Positions 50,516 through 58,759 of a stretch of 64,000 nucleotides of DNA are shown here, in pieces (positions within the stretch are counted from its first letter, which is position 1; every line of letters starts with the position of its first letter). This DNA is from Desulfofustis sp. PB-SRB1 (GTDB lineage Bacteria > Desulfobacterota > Desulfobulbia > Desulfobulbales > Desulfocapsaceae): the NCBI GenBank assembly GCA_016722945.1, contig JAEQMT010000022.1, forward strand, positions 1 to 64,000. Reading direction: 5' to 3'. A program made the translations under genes and the position numbers. The notes below the pieces were generated by a model. It was not told where the DNA came from, did no database searches, and was given only the letters and a program-made list of their open reading frames with translations.

Positions 50516-51725
50516 ACAGCTGGCCGAGTTGGCCGGAATGCACACCGATGTTGCCGTTGTTGGCGGTGGCTCTGCCGGGCTTGCCCTGGCTTATCACTGT
50601 ATTACCGACGAAGCGGGCGTGCCAGTCACCATTCTTGAGGAGCGGCCAAAATATGAAAATGACCGTACCTGGTGTTTTTGGGATTTTGCCGAAATTACCG
50701 GCGAACTCCAGGGGCTGATCCGCCATCGCTGGCACCGCTGGCTATTTTCAGGAGGGGGTGAACACGTGATCCATCACAGTCACGCCCATCCCTATTGTGC
50801 CATTGCCGCCGGTGATTTCTACCAGATGGTGAGGCAGCGCATCCTGGCAAGCGATTCCGTGCATCTTGTTACCGGCTGCCGGGTGGATGCCATCACCCGG
50901 TACGAGAACGGCGGCTTCGTCATCCAGACAGAACGGGGAACGCTGCGTTGTCGGCGGGTTATCGATACGAGGCCGCCATATCCCGAATACCTTGTGGGGA
51001 TGACCGATGCAACCGCCCGGCAGATACCCGAGAAACTGGCCGGTACCCCCATATTTCAGGTGTTTTTGGGATATGAGGTGGAAACTGAGAGGCCCTGTTT
51101 CGATCCCACCACGGCGTGGTTGATGACCGATATGAAAAGCGACGGGGATGGGCTAAGATTCGTCTATATGCTGCCCTACACAAAAACCTCGGCACTGATT
51201 GAATACACGCTGTTCTCAACGAAATTCATGGTACCGGTGCAGCTCCATGACGCCTGTGCTCAGGCAGTGTCTGAGCTCTGCGGCACTGGTGGGTATACGG
51301 TGGTGCGAAGGGAGGGGGCGGTATTGCCCATGGGATTGTTGCTAAAGCCCGGGCACGGGAACCATTGGCTGCAAGCGGGTATCGGCGGCGGCGCCCTGCG
51401 AGCCTCCACGGGTTATGCCTTTATTCGTACCCAGCGATGGGCGGCGGCCTGTGCCGCGGCCCTGGGCGCCGGCCGGCCGGCTTTGCCGCACCATGAAGAT
51501 GGGAGGATTATGCACTATCTCGACCAGCTATTCCTGGATGTTTTGTCGGTCAAGCCGGGTCGTGCAAGGCAGATGTTTATGGGTATGGCTCAAAACCTGC
51601 CGGCCGACTGTTTTGCCCGTTTCATGATGGAACAGAGCACCTGGCGCGACTATCCGCGAGTGATCCGGGCGATGCCGGCACAACCCTTTATCACCCGCTT
51701 TCTGGCACGGCTTGTGGGGAGGTGA
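50493..51725 (+). CDS. crtY: Lycopene beta-cyclase (CrtY type)
   Basis: About 410 residues. The dinucleotide loop DVAVVGGGSAGLALAY and the family mark NDRTWCFWDF, then RRVIDTRPP, and the C-terminal IGGGALRASTGYAFIRTQRW of CrtY. It closes both ends of lycopene to give beta-carotene. The start is uncertain: ATGs at 50466, 50493 (chosen; overlaps crtB by 23 bp) and 50538 (MHTDVAVVGG). It overlaps or abuts blh. Confidence 0.92.
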   Translation: MILSTLPEQLAELAGMHTDVAVVGGGSAGLALAYHCITDEAGVPVTILEERPKYENDRTWCFWDFAEITGELQGLIRHRWHRWLFSGGGEHVIHHSHAHPYCAIAAGDFYQMVRQRILASDSVHLVTGCRVDAITRYENGGFVIQTERGTLRCRRVIDTRPPYPEYLVGMTDATARQIPEKLAGTPIFQVFLGYEVETERPCFDPTTAWLMTDMKSDGDGLRFVYMLPYTKTSALIEYTLFSTKFMVPVQLHDACAQAVSELCGTGGYTVVRREGAVLPMGLLLKPGHGNHWLQAGIGGGALRASTGYAFIRTQRWAAACAAALGAGRPALPHHEDGRIMHYLDQLFLDVLSVKPGRARQMFMGMAQNLPADCFARFMMEQSTWRDYPRVIRAMPAQPFITRFLARLVGR

Positions 51726-51726
51726 G

Positions 51727-52629
51727 GTGAGGCGAAGCTTTTGCAAAACACGGTTTAATCGTAACACCATTACCCTGGTGTACAGTGCGGTTTCGCTGCT
51801 GGTCATCGGCGCGCTGGTGAGCGCTGAACCACTGCCAAGCCAGGTGCAGCTAATTGGTATTGTCCTGCTCATTGCGGTTTGTGGGTTACCACATGGCGCC
51901 CTTGATGCGGAAATTGGTACCTTCCTTGACTTGACCCACACCATAAGAGGCGCGTTCTTGTTTTTTATGGGGTACGTCCTGCTTGCCCTCAGTGGTATCG
52001 CATTATGGTTGTGGCTACCGCCCCTGGCACTTTCCCTGTTTCTGGTAATTTCCATCTTTCATTTCTCAGATGACTGGCAGAGCAGACTTGGCCGACCCAT
52101 GAGTGTGGCTCTGGCCGTTGCGGTAGTGGGGCTTCCGGCCATCGGCCAGCCTGATGCGGTTGCCCAGATATTGACCTGGCTGTTCATTCCCGCCCCTCTG
52201 GCTCCGATGTTTGTTACCATCCTGGCCTTTGGCGCCGGTATCGGACTGCTGCTTGTTGTCGGTACCGTGATGGTGTCGCACCGGGGGCGCTGGCCGGTGA
52301 TCGTGGAAGTTAGCCTGCTCAGCATCAGCGCCCTGGTCATGTCGCCGGTGCTCTATTTCGCCCTTTATTTCTGCCTGATTCATGCACAGCGGCACATGCT
52401 TGATTGCTCCCGGCTCCTTGATCTCTCACTGGCGCAGTGCTATCTCAAATCGCTGCCCATACTGTTTCTAACCGTGTTATGTGGTGGTGCGAGTTATTGG
52501 CTATTTGCCTCCGCGGGGCTTTCCACCAATCTCATTCGCTGGCTGTTCATCGGACTCTTTGCCCTGACTCTGCCGCATATGGCATTGATCACCTACTGGA
52601 ACAGGCGCCGCGGTTCTGATCACCGGTAA
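51727..52629 (+). CDS. blh: Beta-carotene 15,15'-dioxygenase, Brp/Blh family
   Basis: 300 residues from the GTG at 51727, 1 bp after the crtY stop, with GGGGAGG before it. About 8 membrane helices. The iron-binding histidines lie in GLPHGALDAEIG, IFHFSDDWQ, HAQRHMLD and LPHMALITY. It splits beta-carotene into two retinals using O2. It completes the retinal pathway for the rhodopsin 214 bp downstream. Confidence 0.92.
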   Translation: MRRSFCKTRFNRNTITLVYSAVSLLVIGALVSAEPLPSQVQLIGIVLLIAVCGLPHGALDAEIGTFLDLTHTIRGAFLFFMGYVLLALSGIALWLWLPPLALSLFLVISIFHFSDDWQSRLGRPMSVALAVAVVGLPAIGQPDAVAQILTWLFIPAPLAPMFVTILAFGAGIGLLLVVGTVMVSHRGRWPVIVEVSLLSISALVMSPVLYFALYFCLIHAQRHMLDCSRLLDLSLAQCYLKSLPILFLTVLCGGASYWLFASAGLSTNLIRWLFIGLFALTLPHMALITYWNRRRGSDHR

Positions 52630-52843
52630 ACTGCGGGGAATTAAGGATCCGCGCATGCAGCGGCGCCATGTCCAAAGCGCCTGAATTTTAGGCCATACCT
52701 TGAATTTTGTGATGCTGGTATTAATTGTAAGATAGGATATTAGAGCATTAGTCTCGTGCAATTTAGCTTGCAGCGAGCTACTGGTTTAACATGCATGATA
52801 TCTCAAATCTTACTTATCTCAGCTCATCATACAGGGAGATGAT

Positions 52844-53647
52844 ATGAATACCGAACTTTTTACTATCTCGATTGAAGGCTTTGAGATAGTCAATCACATC
52901 CTCACCTTGGGCTATGCCACCATGGCGGCTGCCCTGTTTTTTTTCATTCTCACCAAAAAGAATTGCCTGCCCAAGTACCGTATGTCATCGGTCATCTCGG
53001 TGGTGGTAATGGTTTCTGCATTCCTGCTCCTGTTTATTCAGAAAGAGAGCTGGACCGCGGCATACGCCTTCAACGGCGCGGCCTATGTACTGAACCCCGG
53101 CGCCGATCTGTTCACCAATGGCTACCGCTATCTCAACTGGCTTATCGACGTGCCCATGCTGCTGATTCAGATACTCTTTGTTGCCGAGATTGTGGGTTCG
53201 GACCGCGTCCGCTACATGACCAGGTTCTCAGTTTCCGGCTGTATGATGATTCTGCTGGGCTACATCGGTCAATTTTACGAGCCCGGTCGGCTAAATGAGA
53301 GCATATTCTGGTGGGCGTTCTGGGGATTGGCCTCAACCGGCTTTTTCATCTATGTACTGATTCTCATCACCCGCGTTATCAAGGAGGGTGCGGCGAAGAT
53401 GGATGGCCCGGCGCAATCGCTGTTCTCCGCCATTTTACCGCTTTTTTATATCTCATGGTGGCTCTATCCCATCGCCTATGCGGCACCGGTGCTTATGGAA
53501 GCAGGCGTATCCTACCAGTTCACCATTGTCAGCCAGCAGGTGATTTATACCATCGCTGATATCAGCTCGAAGGTGGTTTACGGGGTCATGCTTACGGTAA
53601 CTGCATCAATGATCAGCGAAAAACAGGGATATGCGGTGGACGGCTAG
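52844..53647 (+). CDS. Light-driven sodium-pump rhodopsin (NDQ motif, KR2 type)
   Basis: 267 residues, seven membrane helices. Helix C reads NGYRYLNWLIDVPMLLIQ, with N98, D102 and Q109 at the positions of Asp85, Thr89 and Asp96 of bacteriorhodopsin. NDQ is the signature of Na+ pumps such as Krokinobacter KR2 (N112, D116, Q123). R95, D239 and the retinal lysine K243 (IADISSKVVYGV) are present, and D88 and H18 match KR2 D102 and H30. It should export Na+ in light, or H+ when Na+ is scarce. AGGGAG site 7 bp before ATG. The 214-bp gap from blh may hold its own promoter. Confidence 0.95.
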   Translation: MNTELFTISIEGFEIVNHILTLGYATMAAALFFFILTKKNCLPKYRMSSVISVVVMVSAFLLLFIQKESWTAAYAFNGAAYVLNPGADLFTNGYRYLNWLIDVPMLLIQILFVAEIVGSDRVRYMTRFSVSGCMMILLGYIGQFYEPGRLNESIFWWAFWGLASTGFFIYVLILITRVIKEGAAKMDGPAQSLFSAILPLFYISWWLYPIAYAAPVLMEAGVSYQFTIVSQQVIYTIADISSKVVYGVMLTVTASMISEKQGYAVDG

Positions 53648-53747
53648 ACTTGGTATCAGAACAGCAGGCGTAGTGGTATGGCAAGAGATGCATGAAAGAC
53701 ACTGCATATGATGCGATTTCAGTTGTATCCATGGATCTTTTTTTGAA

Positions 53748-54830
53748 CTACAATTTGAATCCAGCCGCCTGCAGCTTGTTTTTGATATCGTCTATATCAG
53801 CTGCCTTGATATACGCCTCCTCAGGTTCGACCACCTGCTTGCGGACCAGATCTAACAGATGAGCGTTGAGCATTTGCATGCCAAATCTGCCGCCGGTCTG
53901 GATGGCGCTGGGAATCTGGTGGCTCTTGCCCTCTCTAATGCAGTTGGCCACTGCCGCATTTACCACCATAATCTCCAAAGCTGCGATCCGCCCCTTACCG
54001 GTCTTGCGGCGCAGCAAGTTTTGGCAAATAACGCCTTTGAGCGATGAGGAGAGCATCATGCGAATCTGGCTCTGCCTGGCAGCGGGGAATTGATCGACGA
54101 TACGATCAACGGTGCTGGACGCCGTGGAGGTATGAAGGGTGCCCAGCACCAGATGGCCGGTTTCGGCGGTCTCAATGGCAATTTCGGTGGTCTCCAGATC
54201 TCGCATCTCGCCCACCAGAATAATATCAGGGTCTTGTCGCAGGGCGGCCCGCAGAGCGTTTTTAAAACTCTCGGTATGGCGGCTTACTTCACGCTGGTTG
54301 ATCAGGCAGCGTTTGTTGGCATGGACAAACTCGATGGGATCTTCGATGGTGACCACATGATCATGGCGCTTTGTGTTGATGTAGTCGACCATGGCGGCAA
54401 GTGTCGTTGACTTGCCACTGCCGGTCGGCCCGGTCACCAGAACCAGCCCTTTGCTCAACTGGCAGAGCTCTTTGAGCACCGGCGGCAGGCCCAACTCGTC
54501 AATCGACATGATTTTTTGTGGAATATGGCGAAACACCGCACCTATTCCTTTGAGATCCTGAAATACATTTACCCGGTAGCGTCCAACCCCCTCGATGGCA
54601 TAGGCAAAATCCGTATCTCGCCTGGTATCAAACTCCTCACTGTTACGCGGTGGCATAATCTCCCTGAGCAGCGTTTCGATCTGGTCCGGTTTCAGGGCAT
54701 GTCCCGAATCTCCACCGGTGGCGCGCATGGTACCGTCAATACGAAACGACGGACGGCTCGAGGAGCTGAGATGCAGATCAGACGCGCCCGCCTTGGCCAT
54801 GAAAGTGAGGTATTTATCAACCGTAGCCAT
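53748..54830 (-). CDS. pilT: Twitching-motility ATPase PilT
   Basis: 360 residues. Walker A VTGPTGSGKSTTLAAM, Asp box TIEDPIEFVH, Walker B DPDIILVGEMRDLETT, His box ETGHLVLGTLHTSTA. AIRNLIRE-type C-terminal AANCIREGKSHQ-like NCIREGKSHQI is present. It retracts type IV pili from the cytoplasmic side of the inner membrane. It is 8 bp downstream of the cyclic-nucleotide-binding gene, so the two form an operon. Confidence 0.93.
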   Translation of the reverse strand: MATVDKYLTFMAKAGASDLHLSSSSRPSFRIDGTMRATGGDSGHALKPDQIETLLREIMPPRNSEEFDTRRDTDFAYAIEGVGRYRVNVFQDLKGIGAVFRHIPQKIMSIDELGLPPVLKELCQLSKGLVLVTGPTGSGKSTTLAAMVDYINTKRHDHVVTIEDPIEFVHANKRCLINQREVSRHTESFKNALRAALRQDPDIILVGEMRDLETTEIAIETAETGHLVLGTLHTSTASSTVDRIVDQFPAARQSQIRMMLSSSLKGVICQNLLRRKTGKGRIAALEIMVVNAAVANCIREGKSHQIPSAIQTGGRFGMQMLNAHLLDLVRKQVVEPEEAYIKAADIDDIKNKLQAAGFKL

Positions 54831-54838
54831 GCGTTACC

Positions 54839-55546
54839 TCATCTACCTTCATCATCCATGGTTGACGGTGTAGCTCCTTTAGGCAGGGCGGCCGAGACGA
54901 TGGCATGGTAGGGTATGAAATATATACGACCGTCAGGCACTGCCACGAACAACTCAAAACCCGAATCGTGCGTTTCCGCCTTCATGATGACACCTTTGAG
55001 TTGTTTGCCGTTGACCAGCTCTATCTCGATTTCAGCCCGGTCGATGATCAGCCGGCTAATGTCCAACCCGGCGAGACCGGATACCTGCATGGTCCACATG
55101 ATATTTTGTCGAAGGGTGTCGGTAAGCAGTCGCCTGCGCTGGGCAATTGTCGCCATGAAGCAGCGTAGCAGCTTATTCCCTAGCCCCTGATGTTTTTCGA
55201 TCAGATCATTGATTTTTTGATGTTCAAAGGCGTACAGTACGCAACTCTCGGCGACCCGTGCGGCCACATCATCAACCGTTTCGCCCACCAGATGAGTCAG
55301 GCCTATGAAGCCGCCCGGGCGAACCGTCAAAAGCGTCTGTTCCAGTTGATCTTCCAGCCTGGCGAACAGATCAATGGAACCGCTTTTCAGCAGATAAATG
55401 GTGTCACGGGGAGAGTGCAGATCAAATAGCAGGTAACCTTGTTCATATTCACATCGTACGGCCGTCTCCGCCAGGATAGTGATTTCATCCTCACCGACAG
55501 CCAGATCGGGATAGTGGGTGCGCAACAGCGCTTCTAGTCCAGCCAT
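54839..55546 (-). CDS. cNMP-binding-domain protein with a C-terminal small beta domain, upstream of pilT
   Basis: 235 residues. Residues about 15-125 are a cyclic-nucleotide-type barrel (YLLFDLHSPRDTIYLLKSGS, GGFIGLTHLVGE). After a helical linker (RRRLLTDTLRQNIMW), residues 175-225 form a small strand-rich domain (EIEIELVNGKQLKGVIMKAE, then GRIYFIPYHAIVSA) that resembles LSm/PRC-type barrels. No HTH is present, so it is not a transcription factor of the Crp type. Linkage to pilT suggests control of pili by a nucleotide or by protein contact. Confidence 0.7.
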   Translation of the reverse strand: MAGLEALLRTHYPDLAVGEDEITILAETAVRCEYEQGYLLFDLHSPRDTIYLLKSGSIDLFARLEDQLEQTLLTVRPGGFIGLTHLVGETVDDVAARVAESCVLYAFEHQKINDLIEKHQGLGNKLLRCFMATIAQRRRLLTDTLRQNIMWTMQVSGLAGLDISRLIIDRAEIEIELVNGKQLKGVIMKAETHDSGFELFVAVPDGRIYFIPYHAIVSAALPKGATPSTMDDEGR

Positions 55547-55621
55547 GCGTCCTCCTTCGCCCGGTGGCTACCTATCGCTTTGATAGTGTTTTGAGCTGGT
55601 TACGGTTTCTCTGTGACGCCG

Positions 55622-56911
55622 TTAGTGTTTGAAAGAACGTTTACCGGTAAAACGCATGGCCACCGGCGGCTCAGCCTCATTGCAGGCCTCGATAACCTCA
55701 TAGTCGCGCATGGAGCCGCCGGCCTGAAGGATTGCCCCGACCCCCTCTCTGATGCCGACATCGGCGCCGTCGCGGAAGGGGAAAAAGGCGTCTGAGATCA
55801 TGGTGGCGCCGATCAATCCACCTTTTTCCTCGCGCACCTGTTGATCAATCTCGGTGAGATCGCCGGTGGGTCGCGTGCTGTCTGAGACCTCTTTTTTCAG
55901 CTCGGCGTAGGGGATACCGAATCGCCGCCAGGCAAGGCGGTCGGCATATTTTATATACGCCTTGTGTACGGCGATCTCCGCCACTCCAACCCGGTCCTGC
56001 TCGCCGGTACCAATCCCCACCGTGCAGCCGTCTTTAACGTAGATTACCGAGTTGGAGGTCACCCCATGCTCCACCGCCCAGCCAAAGAGCATATCAGCTG
56101 TTTCCGCGGCGGTGGGTTCACGGAAACAGCGATACTCCCTGCCCTTGTGAGTAGCGACTGCCGGCAGCAGGTCGGCGGCGGTGCGGATGTTATTCACCGC
56201 TGATTGCTGGACGATCAGACCGCCGTCCATGAGGCTTTTGAAGTCGAGATAGCGAACCTTTTCATAGGCGGCCAGCTGATCGATGCGACCGATTCTGATC
56301 ACCCTGAGATTTTTGCGCTGCCTGATAATCTCCAGGGCATCAGCGTCAAATTCGGGGGCACAGACAACCTCCAGATAGTTACCGGCCAACAATTCGGCGG
56401 TATCTCGGTCGCAGGCCCGGTTGCAGACCACGGCACCACCGAAGGCGGCGATACGATCGGCCTCATGTGCCCTGGCAAAGGCCTCGGCAAGGCTGTCGGC
56501 GGTGGCAACCCCGCACGGATTGTTGTGCTTGAGAATCACGGCGGCGGGTTGATTCATCAGATAGCGGATGATGTTGAGACCGTTGTCGATATCGGTGAGA
56601 TTGATCTTGCCGGGATGTTTGCCGACCTGCAGCATGTCTTCCACCGAAACAGCCGATACCAGACCGTTGCCCGGATTGATATAGGCGCACTCACCCAGTA
56701 CCAGATTGCCCCCGGTAAGTTCGTAAAGGGCCGCCTCCTGGTCAGGATTCTCGCCATAGCGCAGGCCTCGCTCCTCGATAGAGCCATCAGGGCCGACGAT
56801 ACCCCAGGTGCGCTTGCGATAGACCAGGGTATGCGAACCAAAAGAGATGGTGAGACTATCGGGGAACTGATCGGCCAGAATGGTGGTGTATATCTTTTTG
56901 ATATCGGTCAT
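55622..56911 (-). CDS. purH: AICAR transformylase (PurH C-terminal half as a separate protein)
   Basis: 429 residues from the ATG at 56911. GLRYGENPDQEAALYE, VILKHNNPCGVATADSL with the catalytic Lys-His, AFGGAVVCNRACD and SDAFFPFRDG are the transformylase domain. It lacks the N-terminal IMP cyclohydrolase domain (about 200 residues) of standard PurH, so the last purine step must be encoded elsewhere. It uses 10-formyl-THF to make FAICAR. Its start overlaps the glmU stop by ATGA. Confidence 0.9.
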   Translation of the reverse strand: MTDIKKIYTTILADQFPDSLTISFGSHTLVYRKRTWGIVGPDGSIEERGLRYGENPDQEAALYELTGGNLVLGECAYINPGNGLVSAVSVEDMLQVGKHPGKINLTDIDNGLNIIRYLMNQPAAVILKHNNPCGVATADSLAEAFARAHEADRIAAFGGAVVCNRACDRDTAELLAGNYLEVVCAPEFDADALEIIRQRKNLRVIRIGRIDQLAAYEKVRYLDFKSLMDGGLIVQQSAVNNIRTAADLLPAVATHKGREYRCFREPTAAETADMLFGWAVEHGVTSNSVIYVKDGCTVGIGTGEQDRVGVAEIAVHKAYIKYADRLAWRRFGIPYAELKKEVSDSTRPTGDLTEIDQQVREEKGGLIGATMISDAFFPFRDGADVGIREGVGAILQAGGSMRDYEVIEACNEAEPPVAMRFTGKRSFKH

Positions 56912-57978
56912 GAGCCTGCATTGGGTTGGGAGGTATACGGGGGCTTGTTTTTCTGTGGATTGCCGAGATAGGTAAGTGGTTCGATGGTGGCATGCTCTGC
57001 TATCTTGGTGTAGCGGATGACGCTGTAGGCGCCGAGCTGGGCGTTTTTGCCGATGATCGATTCGTGCACCAGCACGCCGGGCTCCAGCCGGCACCCTCTA
57101 CCCAGGTGTGATGCTCCGGTAACCTGGACGCCCGCGCCCAGGACGCAGTCAGCTTCAATTCGGGCACGAGGATCGACGGAGGTGGTGGCCGGCTCGAAAA
57201 TGGTGACGCCTTCCTGCATCAGGCTCTGGTTGCGCCGTGCCCGCAGGAGCGCTTCGGCCGCCGCCAGTTCGGCCCGCGAATTGATGCCCAAAGCGTGCAG
57301 CGGTTGGGGGTGTTCATAGGTGGCAACGGTGAGCTCATCTTTTATGGCGATTTCGACAATATCGGTGAGATAGAGCTCTCCCTGGCTGTTATCGGCGGTG
57401 ATGCGCTCCAGGGCGCTGAACAGAAACCCCTTGTCCACACAATAGATGCCGGCGTTTATCTCGCCAATCAGACGCTGCTCAGCAGTGGCATCCTTTTCTT
57501 CGACGATGCGCACCACCTGGCCCGATTCATCGCGGAGGATGCGGCCATAGCCGGTGGGATCGGCGGGCGTCGTGGTCATGATGGTGAGCAGGGCGTAGTG
57601 GGCATGATGGTGGGCCAGCATCCGGGAAAGTTCTGTATGCTCCAGCAGCGGCACGTCGCCATAGAGAATCATCACCACTCCGTCAAAATCAGCGAGGCTC
57701 TCCCTGGCGCAGGCCACCGCGTGACCGGTACCATCTTGCCGGGCCTGGATGGCAAAGCTCACTTCAAATCCGGCCAGTACCGCCTCCACCTCCTGGCGCT
57801 GATGGCCCACAACGACCACGGTTGGCCGCGGTTGCAACGGTTTGACGGTCTCCATTACGTGATGCACCATGGGCCGATAGAACAGGGAGTGGAGCACCTT
57901 GGCCCGGTTTGACTTCATCCGGGTGCCCTTGCCGGCGGCCAGGACAATCACCGCCGGGGGCTCAATAAGCTTTTTCAT
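56908..57978 (-). CDS. glmU: UDP-GlcNAc pyrophosphorylase-like GlmU with a short C-terminus
   Basis: 356 residues. The uridyltransferase domain is complete: VIVLAAGKGTRMKSNRAKVL, ILYGDVPLLEHTEL, GEINAGIYCVD, SQGELYLTDIVEIA. The left-handed beta-helix has only a few turns (VDPRARIEADCVLGAGVQV to LGAYSVIRYTKIAEH), about 100 residues short of usual GlmU. The acetyltransferase active site should be missing. A separate acetyltransferase, or a different sugar substrate, is implied. Overlaps the transformylase gene by 4 bp. Confidence 0.85.
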   Translation of the reverse strand: MKKLIEPPAVIVLAAGKGTRMKSNRAKVLHSLFYRPMVHHVMETVKPLQPRPTVVVVGHQRQEVEAVLAGFEVSFAIQARQDGTGHAVACARESLADFDGVVMILYGDVPLLEHTELSRMLAHHHAHYALLTIMTTTPADPTGYGRILRDESGQVVRIVEEKDATAEQRLIGEINAGIYCVDKGFLFSALERITADNSQGELYLTDIVEIAIKDELTVATYEHPQPLHALGINSRAELAAAEALLRARRNQSLMQEGVTIFEPATTSVDPRARIEADCVLGAGVQVTGASHLGRGCRLEPGVLVHESIIGKNAQLGAYSVIRYTKIAEHATIEPLTYLGNPQKNKPPYTSQPNAGS

Positions 57979-58050
57979 AGGAAAATCTCGTAGGAGTCAA
58001 GTAGTGATTATGAGCCTATCGGCTTGGTATTCCCATGTCAACAGTGATGG

Positions 58051-58635
58051 CTATTTCTTTTTGATAATGGCGCGCCAGCCGGTTACCGGCTGCATGATCG
58101 GGCGGTAGACGTTGCTTACCGAGCCGGCCTGTTCAGTAACGTAGAAGGCCTGATTATCGATTGCGACAATGCGTTTCAGCAGTGATCTGAGATCGCGGCG
58201 GCGGCAGACGATGTAGAGTTCGGTGACCGGGCCGGAGCGCCCCTCGCCGGTGAAGGTGGTGACCCGATAGCCGGCCTCGCGCAGGGAATGAATCAGTTCG
58301 GCGGTGTTGAACCGGCTGATCACCCTGAGAATGAGGTTGCCCAGGGCGAGCACCCGTTCGATTTTGATACCCACCAGATTGCCGGTGGCAAATCCCAGGG
58401 CATAGACCACCCCTAACAATGGCTGTTCAACAACTGTGGGGACGATGGTGGAGACCACCGCCAGCCAGACGGCTGATTCAAAAAATCCCAGCCAGAAGGC
58501 AAGGGTGGTGCGGCCATGCACGATGGCGATGGTGCGCACCGTCCCCAGCGATACATCGATAATCCGGGCACAGAAAATAAAGAGCGCATAGAGCAGGGTA
58601 GCCGGTTGAAAAAGTTGGAGGAAGATCTGGTCCAT
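58051..58635 (-). CDS. UPF0316/DUF2179 membrane protein
   Basis: 194 residues. Three helices ([60 protein letters not shown]) as in UPF0316. A soluble DUF2179 domain follows ([36 protein letters not shown]). Function unknown. 72 bp upstream of glmU on the same strand. Confidence 0.88.
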   Translation of the reverse strand: MDQIFLQLFQPATLLYALFIFCARIIDVSLGTVRTIAIVHGRTTLAFWLGFFESAVWLAVVSTIVPTVVEQPLLGVVYALGFATGNLVGIKIERVLALGNLILRVISRFNTAELIHSLREAGYRVTTFTGEGRSGPVTELYIVCRRRDLRSLLKRIVAIDNQAFYVTEQAGSVSNVYRPIMQPVTGWRAIIKKK

Positions 58636-58759
58636 TCTGTTCTGATCACATAGTCTGTGGTAATAAAAAAACAGCGGTTAGATGACGGCGCCGAGTATAC
58701 CAAGGCTCTAGTAGTCACGACAACAACGGTGCATATTTTGTCAATAAAAAAAGGTGGTG

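Noticed and set aside
52844-53647. Proteorhodopsin or bacteriorhodopsin proton pump
   Set aside because: Helix C has N-D-Q, not D-T-D or D-T-E; the primary proton acceptor Asp is replaced by N98.
52844-53647. Chloride pump (NTQ or TSA type)
   Set aside because: The second triad position is D102, not Thr/Ser.
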